From DASYAN01 sp036501345 (lineage in GTDB: Bacteria; Chloroflexota; Ktedonobacteria; Ktedonobacterales; Ktedonobacteraceae), in NCBI GenBank assembly GCA_036501345.1, contig DASYAN010000479.1, forward strand, positions 1 through 10,783: DNA of 10,783 nt, given 5' to 3'. Shown here piece after piece: positions 1 to 6,637 of this stretch. Made by a program: the position numbers and the translations under genes. Below the pieces are notes generated by a model. That model made no database searches and was not told where the DNA came from. It was given only the letters and a program-made list of their open reading frames with translations. The stretch's first letter is position 1, and the number at the start of each line of letters is the position of its first letter.

Positions 1-142
1 CTTCTCTGACATCGCTTGTCCTTTGTTCGACTTGGATTTGGGTTTCTACTCTCATCGAACGAAGCACAAGCTTTTTGCGCTGTTCCTTCCTCTTTTTTCC
101 TATTTCCTCCCTCTGCTTTCACCCTAATGGATAGAGAGCCAC
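1..142. other. Window-edge region without a firm gene
   Basis: The plus strand is strongly pyrimidine-rich from about 75 to 120. On the minus strand a frame stays open to the left edge and reads as lysine/glutamate-rich and then mixed residues. It could start at a GTG at 67-65 or an ATG at 55-53, but neither has a clear ribosome binding site. It may be the first codons of a minus-strand gene that leaves the window, or chance. The plus-strand frame used by the next gene is closed by a TAA at 125-127. Confidence 0.25.
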
Positions 143-178
143 TTGGGAGGGCTCTTACGTGCCATAGGAACGCAAAAT

Positions 179-706
179 ATGTCTTATAATTGGAATGCTT
201 TACGTGAAGCCAGAGATAGTTATCAAAAAGCGATTAAGACAAATAATAGTAATACATATGCACAAGGAAATCTAGCAAGATTGGATTTAATGTTGTCAAA
301 AGTGGATCCTGAGCGACTCTACCTAGCAATGAAAGAATTTTATGTATTAGAAGCATTATGTCGACTTGATCTCAACAGAACTCCGAAAGACTACTGGAGG
401 TGGTTTGACCGGGCAGATAGCTATCTCTTAACAGGCAAAGTAGATGAAGGTTATCATTTGTATACCAGAGCTATCGAATTAGTGCCTTTGGAGTATCGGC
501 AGGCTGAGCTGTCTATTGTGATAGCTCCATTAATCAACTTTCTTTCGCTTGATGTTTTACCAGATGATTCGGTCAAGGCTGCTGTGCAGAAAGTGGTTGA
601 AACCCTTCAGTTATTGATCTCAGGACAGATATCTCATGCTAAATTCTCTTCCACAGAGGAGGAACAGTCTATTGACTCCGAGATGACACAACCATTGGCA
701 GAATAA
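179..706 (+). CDS. Small TPR-repeat protein
   Basis: A 175-residue soluble, helical protein with no signal peptide or membrane segment. Two stretches fit tetratricopeptide repeats. One lies at about residues 5-37 (ALREARDSYQKAI, then N..A..NLARL). The other lies at about 70-103 (RADSYLLTGKVDEGYHLYTRAIELVP). TPR helices form protein-binding surfaces, so an adaptor or scaffold role is the natural reading, but no partner is visible. I chose ATG 179 because AGGA at 166-169 precedes it by nine bases. A TTG at 143 in the same frame would add 12 residues, and the frame is closed at 125-127. The short length and lack of an effector domain suggest either a stand-alone adaptor or the C-terminal remnant of a larger TPR protein. 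The acidic tail after residue 150 looks disordered. Confidence 0.65.
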   Translation: MSYNWNALREARDSYQKAIKTNNSNTYAQGNLARLDLMLSKVDPERLYLAMKEFYVLEALCRLDLNRTPKDYWRWFDRADSYLLTGKVDEGYHLYTRAIELVPLEYRQAELSIVIAPLINFLSLDVLPDDSVKAAVQKVVETLQLLISGQISHAKFSSTEEEQSIDSEMTQPLAE

Positions 707-849
707 TGTCAGTATGGGAACGCTCTGTCATTTGCAAAAAGAAAATACATGAATAAGAGTATAATAATTAAAATGATTGTACTCAAGTTTAGAATTGCTA
801 TCAAATACGGTGCAAGAGGCTAGGATACCCGAGACAATGGGGTTCCAGA
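707..849. other. Intergenic, A+T-rich, nothing recognised
   Basis: The segment lies between the TPR gene and the decayed kinase-WD40 copy. It is A+T-rich around 735-800. I see no convincing terminator hairpin, RNA gene or promoter pair in it. Confidence 0.4.
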
Positions 850-1335
850 CTAAGCGCGAGGTGGCACATAGATAGTGGGGAGCAGAGGACAACCGCGCTC
901 ACCCCAGTTGCTACACATCGCTGTTCCTTGATGGTCTCCCGAGGCAAGGTAGGAGCCATCAGGTGACCATGCAATTGCTTCTATCAAGCTGGAATGACCA
1001 CGATAGGTCTGGATTAGTTCTCCTTTAGAGGTATCCCAGATATCTATGGTGCTATCTTGCCTTCCTAATTCGAGGCAATGCGTGTGCCCAACTACCTCAG
1101 ACAAGGCCACTAGTGATTGGAATGAGCGTCATGACGCCAAAATTGTCTACCAGCAAGGCAGTGGCAAAATCCTGAACGGTAGCAATGCGCTGCCTTGGGC
1201 AAGGGGCCAAAGCTCTCAGTAGGACATGCTCCACTTCTGCTGTAACGTTGGGAACCTTCCCTCTCAATCAAGGGAAGCGGACAATCCAAGAGGTGTATGA
1301 TGGTAATTTCGATGAGGGTTGAACCGTCACATGGA
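850..1335 (-). pseudogene. Decayed paralogue of the Ser/Thr kinase-WD40 gene
   Basis: On the minus strand, about 1335 to 1139 encodes the end of a kinase C-lobe in two frames. First comes LIEITIIHLLDCPLPLIE, which matches FIEIAMQHILDDPPPLRE of the gene at 3739-5364. Then, one frame over, comes NVTAEVEHVLLRALA..P.QR, which matches NITAEVEQVILRALAKEPKQR. After a TGA, about 1110 to 850 encodes WD40 material (IDIWDTSKGELIQTYRGHSS, AIAWSPDGSYLASGD) matching the last two blades of the same gene, again with frame changes. The 18-nt stretch aactaatccagacctatc is identical in both copies. The kinase tail and last blades are joined with the other blades missing, so this copy has lost most of its propeller and everything upstream of the late C-lobe. 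It cannot encode a working kinase or propeller. Its right end abuts the stop codon of the SAHH-like gene, which marks a rearrangement breakpoint. Confidence 0.85.
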
Positions 1336-3201
1336 CGCACGCCGCAGCTGATTAGCGGATCGACCCTCTGGGGTAGGTGCCTGTGGGGTAGGTGTCTGTG
1401 TAGGTACTAAAAGATCCCTATCAGGTACACGCATACCAAACTCCTCTATGGCCGCATCAAGACCCTGACTTTCTATCGTATGTTGCAGGTGTTTTTCTCC
1501 TTTCTCCCAAATTTCTCCAACAAGAGACCTTAATTGCATAAGCCTACCTTCCTGCTCCTCCCCCTGCTTCCCTTTTCCAAAACGATGCTCCCATGCCGCG
1601 GAAGCATATTCTTGTTCGAGCTTTGCTGGCTGCTTGTGCAGCCCGTTTGATAAGCTATCGTCACCACGCTTGTGGAAATGGTAGATCCTTTGGAACATCA
1701 GCATTTCCAAGCCTTGAAGGGCCAACATAGGTCGGCCAACTGCTGGCATATTGTCGACGAAGTTGACTGCTTCTCCATTATTCAACAGGTAGAAGTAATT
1801 ATCTTCTTGTTTTTTATTTATGTACTTAGTTATATTTATATTTGCTGCGTGAGGTATAGAGTCGTAGTGCTCCGGGTCTGGCTCCACAAGTTCATCATCC
1901 GCAGAGGTCACGGTTGCTACATAGCATCCTTTCGGTATGTGTGGATAGAGACTGTTGTCAAGCACCTTATTCCCAGTTGCACAAATAACTAATGCATCTT
2001 CTGGTATCTTCTTTAGGGATGACAGTATAGAAAATGGAGCTTGTTCTGCAGACATCTTTGCGACACCCTTTATATCATAAACGGTGGGTGCATGCGTCCC
2101 ATGGCTCAGTTCCTGTGTGATGTTTTGCCCAAGCGGCCCCGATCCAAGGATCACTGGTCTCAAATCGCGTGCAGGGATTCCTATCTGGTTGAGAATGCGT
2201 TCTACACCGCGCTTCACGGAATCCGCTAGCGCTGGTTCCAGCCTATCTTTCAATTCGCTATGAGCAAGAGATATTACAGGAACGTTAAAATTCTGGGGTT
2301 TCTGCTCAATAGATTGGTATAACAAAAACTTCTCGTACTGCTGCGAGTTCTCGCGATCAGCACTATCTGACTTTCTCTGCTCAATGTATTTAGCCTCACC
2401 ATTCGATGTACTATCAATTACTCCAATGAGAACGTCACGCTTATAATGACCTTTAAGTTTCGAATGAATTTCATTAATACTCTCTGCGAAATACCCTCCA
2501 TGATCAATGATAATAAGTTTCTCTTGAGTCTCATCGTCATTCACTAATTGACCTTTTAGATACTCTACAATAGTATTTGCATTTTTACACTCTTTTTTAC
2601 CTAATTCTGTAATAGGAAAGCCCTTATTTTTGAACTCTTCCCTTGTGAGCTGCTTAGCTTCAGACTTTTGTCCTTTAGTAATTATTCCCAAAAGTCGTGC
2701 TTGGAGATTAATGGCCTTGAAAAAGGCGTCTCTCCCAGGGGAAGGATGAGACACTAGCAAGATGGCAAGGTCACGATAACGAGTGTACTCCATAAGGTAC
2801 TCAAAGTATGCTTCATGTCGTTTTCTTTCTTCCGGTGAGAAGTCAGCATTCCGCCGTTCTTCTGGTCTGGCGTCCGTTTGGGTTTCGCTATTAACATAGC
2901 GTACTTTTTTGTTTGTGGTATCTGACGACACTATTATTGGTCCATCGAAAGCTCCTTCTGCTACTACTGACTCTGATCTCCTCTCTCGTTCCTTTCCTTT
3001 CTTGCTTTGTGCTCTCCCTTGTGCTTCCCCAGCTCTACTCAGGGCATTTATGGCGTCTGATACTAAATCTTGCTCTTCTTGATATTCACCATATTCCTTT
3101 TGTGGTTCAGGGGCAGCTCTGGTCAAGAGATCTATGCTGCTGCTCCTTGTCTGTTCAGTCATTGGTTTCTTTTGAGAACTCCCCTCCTCTGGAGCTACCA
3201 C
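1327..3201 (-). CDS. Divergent S-adenosylhomocysteine-hydrolase-like Rossmann protein (main part)
   Basis: A 624-residue frame. Residues 1-135 are low-complexity and highly charged, probably disordered. Residues about 140-510 follow the layout of S-adenosylhomocysteine hydrolase (SAHH), which splits SAH using bound NAD. IIDHGGYF (231-238) sits where SAHH has its DDGGD motif. ADSVKRGVERI (326-336) matches the helix before the NAD fold. ILGSGPLGQNI (351-361) is a GxGxxG nucleotide loop. ICATGNKVLDNSL (406-418) matches the 'TaTGN' motif, and NNGEAVNF plus GRPML (474-493) match the C-terminal 'eGrlvNl...GHPs' motifs. The catalytic Lys/Asp of SAHH (SKFDN region) reads SELKDR here, so normal SAHH chemistry is doubtful. 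A helical region and a TP-rich tail (601-611) end the protein. The GTG at 3201 is probably not the true start, because the frame is open upstream to 3243 and joins the segment 3203-3439 across an A9 run, giving a likely product of about 703 residues. An NAD(H)/nucleotide-binding sensor role is inference. Confidence 0.7.
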   Translation of the reverse strand: MVAPEEGSSQKKPMTEQTRSSSIDLLTRAAPEPQKEYGEYQEEQDLVSDAINALSRAGEAQGRAQSKKGKERERRSESVVAEGAFDGPIIVSSDTTNKKVRYVNSETQTDARPEERRNADFSPEERKRHEAYFEYLMEYTRYRDLAILLVSHPSPGRDAFFKAINLQARLLGIITKGQKSEAKQLTREEFKNKGFPITELGKKECKNANTIVEYLKGQLVNDDETQEKLIIIDHGGYFAESINEIHSKLKGHYKRDVLIGVIDSTSNGEAKYIEQRKSDSADRENSQQYEKFLLYQSIEQKPQNFNVPVISLAHSELKDRLEPALADSVKRGVERILNQIGIPARDLRPVILGSGPLGQNITQELSHGTHAPTVYDIKGVAKMSAEQAPFSILSSLKKIPEDALVICATGNKVLDNSLYPHIPKGCYVATVTSADDELVEPDPEHYDSIPHAANINITKYINKKQEDNYFYLLNNGEAVNFVDNMPAVGRPMLALQGLEMLMFQRIYHFHKRGDDSLSNGLHKQPAKLEQEYASAAWEHRFGKGKQGEEQEGRLMQLRSLVGEIWEKGEKHLQHTIESQGLDAAIEEFGMRVPDRDLLVPTQTPTPQAPTPEGRSANQLRRASM

Positions 3202-3202
3202 T

Positions 3203-3439
3203 TTAGTATCCCTTTTCCTTTTTTTTTGCTCCTTTTCCTTCTATTGGTGCCGTTCCTTCTATTCTCCGCCTGAGAACTCTCGATGCTATGCTTTCATCTA
3301 TTACTTTGGGATCGTTCGATGTTTCCCCTGCCTCTATTGCTTCGGAACCTGATGCTATGCTTTTACGTAGAACATCTAGTGGCCTCTGTCGAGAGGAACC
3401 CGTTCCGCCTTTTCTTCTTTCTCGAGCATCGCCTGCCAT
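3203..3439 (-). CDS. N-terminal segment of the SAHH-like gene (frame-split)
   Basis: A 78-residue basic, probably disordered frame starting with MAGDARERRKGG. Its ATG at 3439 has the best ribosome binding site in the neighbourhood (AAAAGGAG at 3454-3447, seven bases upstream). It ends with TAC TAA only two bases before the GTG of the 624-residue frame. The last codons lie in a run of nine A (3219-3227). If one A were missing the frame would read ...GAKKRKRDTKVVAPEEG and continue into the large frame without interruption. The composition is the same on both sides of the break. I read this as the true N-terminus of the SAHH-like protein. The break is a homopolymer sequencing error, a real inactivating frameshift, or a site of transcriptional slippage. 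An independent small protein is possible but less likely. Confidence 0.6.
   Translation of the reverse strand: MAGDARERRKGGTGSSRQRPLDVLRKSIASGSEAIEAGETSNDPKVIDESIASRVLRRRIEGTAPIEGKGAKKKEKGY
3219..3227 (-). other. A9 homopolymer at the frame break
   Basis: Nine consecutive A on the minus strand, within GCA AAA AAA AAG GAA. The upstream frame (from ATG 3439) and the downstream SAHH-like frame differ by one nucleotide across it. Loss of one A, or gain of two, restores one continuous frame. Runs of nine A are a known substrate for RNA polymerase slippage in bacteria. They are also a known site of indel errors in assemblies. Confidence 0.75.
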
Positions 3440-3446
3440 TATATTT

Positions 3447-3454
3447 CTCCTTTT
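3447..3454 (-). promoter_or_regulatory. Strong ribosome binding site for the SAHH-like gene
   Basis: AAAAGGAG on the minus strand, seven bases before the ATG at 3439-3437. It decides the start of the gene in favour of 3439 over the GTG at 3201. Confidence 0.7.
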
Positions 3455-3550
3455 ATAGCTATTCTCAATAAGGTTGATCCCATGCGCATCTCATTGCCCT
3501 CCGTGACGAAACCGCGTCCTGTCAACGCAACAAGGCCGTCTAAAAGGGTT

Positions 3551-3584
3551 GAGCCGGATGAATGGAAATCTTCGTGTCCGGTTT
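3551..3584 (+). ncRNA. Orphan group II intron domain V
   Basis: These 34 nt match the length and layout of group II intron domain V. A nine-pair lower stem forms between 3551-3559 (GAGCCGGAT) and 3576-3584 (GTCCGGTTT), including G-U pairs. The 5' strand carries the conserved AGC catalytic triad (3552-3554). A two-base bulge (GT, 3574-3575) follows, then an upper stem with one mismatch and a GAAA tetraloop at 3565-3568. This is the most conserved intron part and forms the active site with Mg ions. No reverse transcriptase/maturase frame lies to its left, where domain IV should carry it, and I cannot see domains I-III or a clear domain VI. It is therefore a degraded 3' fragment. It sits between the 5' end of the SAHH-like gene and the truncated kinase gene. 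Confidence 0.7.
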
Positions 3585-3692
3585 TTAAAATGGGTTTGAT
3601 TGTGGTCATCATGCGGTTCTTCAGGAACAAGGTCATGAGACCATATAGCATTATATACTTCTAAATCATTTATTATCTGTTAATGTGAGTTA

Positions 3693-3728
3693 AGAAAGTG
3701 TTTGATCCCGAAAAAATTGGCACTTTCT
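3693..3728. repeat. 8-bp inverted repeat just before the kinase homology
   Basis: AGAAAGTG (3693-3700) and CACTTTCT (3721-3728) are perfect inverted repeats separated by 20 bases. Kinase homology begins immediately to the right, at about 3729. The repeat may be the end of whatever removed the kinase N-lobe, a hairpin, or an operator. It has no T-run, so an intrinsic terminator is unlikely. Confidence 0.35.
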
Positions 3729-3738
3729 GATTTTACAA

Positions 3739-5364
3739 GTGCTGGATTTTGGCATAGAGGGAGCTATACCATTCCTAGTAATGGAATATGCTCCTAGTGG
3801 CACATTACGGCAGAAGTATCCTCACGGTACAAAAATACCGTTTCCAACAGTCCTATCGCATGCAAAGCAAATAGCGCTAGCTTTGCAATATGCTCATGAT
3901 CAAAATATTGTGCATCGGGATGTAAAGCCAGAGAATATGTTAGTGGACTCTGAGGATAAGATTGTGCTCAGCGACTTTGGCCTTGCAGTTCCTGCCCACC
4001 AGAGCCAATCACTCTCGACACAGGTGGTAGCAGGAACAGTGCTTTACATGGCACCAGAGCAAATTCGAGGCAAGGCACGTCCGGCTAGCGATCAATATGC
4101 ATTAGGCGTGGTTATCTACGAGTGGCTGAGTGGAATGTGCCTTTTCAAGGGCTTAAACTTCATCGAAATTGCCATGCAACACATCTTGGATGACCCGCCT
4201 CCATTGCGAGAGAATGCTCCCAACATTACTGCGGAAGTGGAACAGGTCATACTGAGAGCATTAGCTAAGGAACCAAAGCAGCGTTTTCCCACCATTCAGG
4301 AGTTTGTTACTACTCTAGAGCAGGCATATCGACTTGCATTATTGGACCCAGCCCAATCGGCACCGCCTCCACTGCCTTCTATCCAGCCAGTAAAGATTAC
4401 ACGACCTGAAGAGGTATTGTTTACCTATCAGGCCCACACCAAAGAGGTGTCTGCAATAGATTGGTCGTCTGATGGTACTCGTATTGTCTCGGGTGGGCGG
4501 GATGAGATCGCCCAAGTGTGGCATGTTCCCATGAGAGAGCCACTTCTAACCTATCGTGGCCACTCTAGTACAGATGGCCGTTCCAGTACTATTGGGGTAT
4601 CGGCAGTAGCATGGTCACCTGATGGCTCTCGTATTGCTTCGGCAGGGAACGATGAGACAGCTCAAGTATGGAACGAGACGGTCCAGGTATGGGATGCCTC
4701 TACAGGTGAACGCATTCTAAGCTATCATGGCTATTTTGGCTCTGTGCATGTAGTAACGTGGTCACCTGATGGAAGATATCTTGCCTCATTAGGAGGGTGG
4801 GATAGCACAGTACAGATATGGGAAGCCTCCACAGGTAGACATGTTCTCACCTACCATGGCCATACTAGTTTTGTACACGAGGTAGCATGGTCACCCGATG
4901 GCGCATATCTTGTCTCAGGTGGTGATGACAAGACAGTACAGATATGGGATGCGCGTACGGGAGCACTGCTGAAGACGTACGATGGTCACAGCAAGAGTGT
5001 AACGACTGTCACATGGTCACCTGATGGAGTATATATCGGCTCAGGGAGCAGCAATGAACAGATCCATGTATGGGAGATCTCCACTGGTAACCAAGTTTGG
5101 CGCTATGATGCCTATCCCAAACAGGTATGGCCTTGTCTGAGGTGGTCGCCCGACGGCACACACATTGCCTCATGGGGAAGGGGAGAAGGCACAGTCCACA
5201 TATGGGATGCCTCTGCAGGGAAACTAATCCAGACCTATCATGGTCATTCCTGTTCAATAGGAGCTGTCGCATGGTCACCCGATGGCTCCTCCATTGCTTC
5301 TGGAGATTATCGAGGAGTAGTACATGTGTGGAAGCCAACTCGTTCAGGCCCAATTTCACAGTAA
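3739..5364 (+). CDS. Ser/Thr protein kinase C-lobe with seven-bladed WD40 propeller, N-lobe missing
   Basis: A 541-residue frame. Residues 1-200 are a Hanks-type kinase from the hinge onward: MEYAPSGTL (15-23), catalytic loop HRDVKPEN (59-66), DFG (79-81) and APE (105-107). The glycine-rich loop, the ATP-anchoring Lys and the helix C Glu are absent. The frame enters at ILQVLDFGIEG, and upstream it runs only to a TGA at 3703-3705, so the GTG at 3739 is a nominal start of a truncated gene. A proline-rich linker (about 203-223) leads to seven WD40 blades (about 226-541), most with a WSPDG turn and a VQIW/VHVW strand. Blade 2 carries a small internal duplication (AQVWN-ETVQVWD). No transmembrane segment is present. 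The propeller would bind partners or substrates. As it stands the kinase should be inactive, although the propeller could still act as a binding module. A decayed paralogue lies at 850-1335. Confidence 0.85.
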   Translation: MLDFGIEGAIPFLVMEYAPSGTLRQKYPHGTKIPFPTVLSHAKQIALALQYAHDQNIVHRDVKPENMLVDSEDKIVLSDFGLAVPAHQSQSLSTQVVAGTVLYMAPEQIRGKARPASDQYALGVVIYEWLSGMCLFKGLNFIEIAMQHILDDPPPLRENAPNITAEVEQVILRALAKEPKQRFPTIQEFVTTLEQAYRLALLDPAQSAPPPLPSIQPVKITRPEEVLFTYQAHTKEVSAIDWSSDGTRIVSGGRDEIAQVWHVPMREPLLTYRGHSSTDGRSSTIGVSAVAWSPDGSRIASAGNDETAQVWNETVQVWDASTGERILSYHGYFGSVHVVTWSPDGRYLASLGGWDSTVQIWEASTGRHVLTYHGHTSFVHEVAWSPDGAYLVSGGDDKTVQIWDARTGALLKTYDGHSKSVTTVTWSPDGVYIGSGSSNEQIHVWEISTGNQVWRYDAYPKQVWPCLRWSPDGTHIASWGRGEGTVHIWDASAGKLIQTYHGHSCSIGAVAWSPDGSSIASGDYRGVVHVWKPTRSGPISQ

Positions 5365-5447
5365 GGCTTCTCATTTCATGCCTGATCTCTTTCATTCTCA
5401 AGTATCCTCTGCCAAATAGCGAAGTGAATTGTTCAAGGGTTCTCTAA

Positions 5448-5473
5448 TTGCAACTAATGATAGTTAGTTGCAA
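5448..5473. repeat. Perfect 10-bp inverted repeat between convergent genes
   Basis: TTGCAACTAA (5448-5457) and TTAGTTGCAA (5464-5473) flank a six-base loop TGATAG. It lies between the 3' ends of the kinase-WD40 gene and the phosphatase gene. Neither strand has a U-run after the hairpin, so it is not a standard intrinsic terminator. It could be a weak bidirectional transcription stop, an mRNA-stabilising hairpin or a protein binding site. Confidence 0.55.
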
Positions 5474-5487
5474 AAATCTCCTCGGTA

Positions 5488-5518
5488 GACTCAACTGGCA
5501 GGCACCCACGCCAGAGTC
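5488..5518 (-). terminator. Possible terminator hairpin after the phosphatase gene
   Basis: GACT and CTGGC on the left pair with GCCAG and AGTC on the right, with a three-base bulge (CAA) and a ten-base loop. On the minus strand, downstream of the phosphatase stop, a short run of five T follows about 14 bases later, further than usual. Weak support. Confidence 0.3.
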
Positions 5519-5556
5519 TTGGGGTTGGCAGGCTAAACGATTCTGATGAACTATGC

Positions 5557-6537
5557 CTAAGCTGATATGTTTATCACAATAGCAGTTCTATCATCTAGTT
5601 TGGCTGCTCTAAAGGATGTTTCATCACCAGCCTTGTATGCTTCAATTGCCCTTCTAGAAGTTTCACTGGCTTCATCAATGAGAGCTTGTGTTGTTAAAGG
5701 ATCATGAATACCGTCGGTTGTGAGAATCAGTCGGTCGCCCGGTTCTAGCTGACGCGCATATGTCGTTGGGCGAGCCTTTCTGCCTTGTTTTCCCCCCAAT
5801 GTACCAGATACATCGTCGGGTTGGTCCGCACGTGCATAACGTACTTTATTCTGTTCATAAAGAGCACGCCAATCTGAAGCGGCAGCTATCTCTTGTTGTA
5901 CTTCGATATTGCTTTCTCCGGTATCGAGCGTTAAGTGATATAAAATTCCGTTTCTGAGAAGGCTTACTCTGCTATCTCCGGCATGCCCAATCACTACCAT
6001 TCCATTATCCAGGATTTTCACAACTGATGCGGTTGTTGCCTTCCTACTAGGTTCTGTCTCCTGAATGCGTGCATTTGTTTCTTGCAGTATGCTCAGCATT
6101 TTCCTCATTGCGTCATCGCTATTCATAGAGCCCGAGAATTGGGCTAATTGCTCTCGGATATAGTCTCTCGCTATTTGAGCTGCTTGATCTCCGCCTTCAC
6201 TTCCCCCCAATCCGTCAAAGACACCATAGCTCTTATTCTTTGGATCACAAAAACATGCATCTTCATTTGGTTCCCGTTTTCCGAGCGTAGTACATCCTAT
6301 CAAGTCAATCTCACGAACAAATTGCAAGTATCCATTTATCGCATCTGTATGCCTATTCACTGCTTCTTTATATTTTTTATCATAAGAACCTATAAAACGT
6401 AAATGCTTTTTTGTTGCGTTGCAATCATTATATGCAGCATCAGAGGCTCTTTTTAGTCGATCAAGCTCTTCATATACTTCAGGTATGGAAGATATCCCTC
6501 CCTTTGCAGTCAGCCATTTTGCTACAGCCTCGACCAT
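5557..6537 (-). CDS. PP2C-family Ser/Thr protein phosphatase with helical N-terminal extension
   Basis: A 326-residue protein. Residues about 76-325 are a PPM/PP2C domain, which removes phosphate from Ser/Thr with two metal ions. Visible metal-site motifs are NEDA (91-94), GVFDGLGG (105-112), TTDGIHD (273-279) and DDRT (315-318). GHAGDSRVSLLRNG (184-197) is the typical core strand pair. All expected aspartates are present, so it should be active. Residues 1-75 are an added, predicted helical region (EELDRLKRASDAAY, then KKYKEAVNRHTDAI) that may mediate dimerisation or partner binding. No membrane segment is present. ATG 6537 has AGGA 13 bases upstream. It is convergent with the kinase-WD40 gene, its likely functional opponent. 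A small gene lies 100 bases upstream on the same strand and may be co-transcribed. Confidence 0.9.
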   Translation of the reverse strand: MVEAVAKWLTAKGGISSIPEVYEELDRLKRASDAAYNDCNATKKHLRFIGSYDKKYKEAVNRHTDAINGYLQFVREIDLIGCTTLGKREPNEDACFCDPKNKSYGVFDGLGGSEGGDQAAQIARDYIREQLAQFSGSMNSDDAMRKMLSILQETNARIQETEPSRKATTASVVKILDNGMVVIGHAGDSRVSLLRNGILYHLTLDTGESNIEVQQEIAAASDWRALYEQNKVRYARADQPDDVSGTLGGKQGRKARPTTYARQLEPGDRLILTTDGIHDPLTTQALIDEASETSRRAIEAYKAGDETSFRAAKLDDRTAIVINISA

Positions 6538-6637
6538 GCTGTTTTTTTCCTACAATCGTAAACTTGGCTTGGCACACGCTCATTTTAAGAGACCGGAAAA
6601 GACGATTTCGTGTTTGCCTCATGCAAAGTTTACGGTT

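Noticed and set aside
1369..1409. Tandem repeat of GGGGTAGGTG-like units
   Set aside because: Explained by the Thr-Pro-rich C-terminal tail of the SAHH-like protein. Not a CRISPR or iteron array.
2913..3273. Leucine-rich plus-strand frames that look like membrane proteins
   Set aside because: They are antisense to the Lys/Glu-rich N-terminal tail of the SAHH-like gene. Leu/Ser-rich pseudo-hydrophobic translation is the expected shadow.
3439..3664. Short frames on both strands over the region upstream of the SAHH-like gene
   Set aside because: They overlap the group II intron domain V structure and lack family features. RNA structure explains the sequence better than coding.
5009..5447. Frames on both strands over the last WD40 blades
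   Set aside because: They are out-of-frame shadows of the clear WD40 repeats in the 3739-5364 gene.
5480..5556. Possible tRNA or attachment site (GC-rich repeat TGGCAGGC twice)
   Set aside because: No T-loop or anticodon arm can be arranged. It is only a short repeated word near a weak hairpin.
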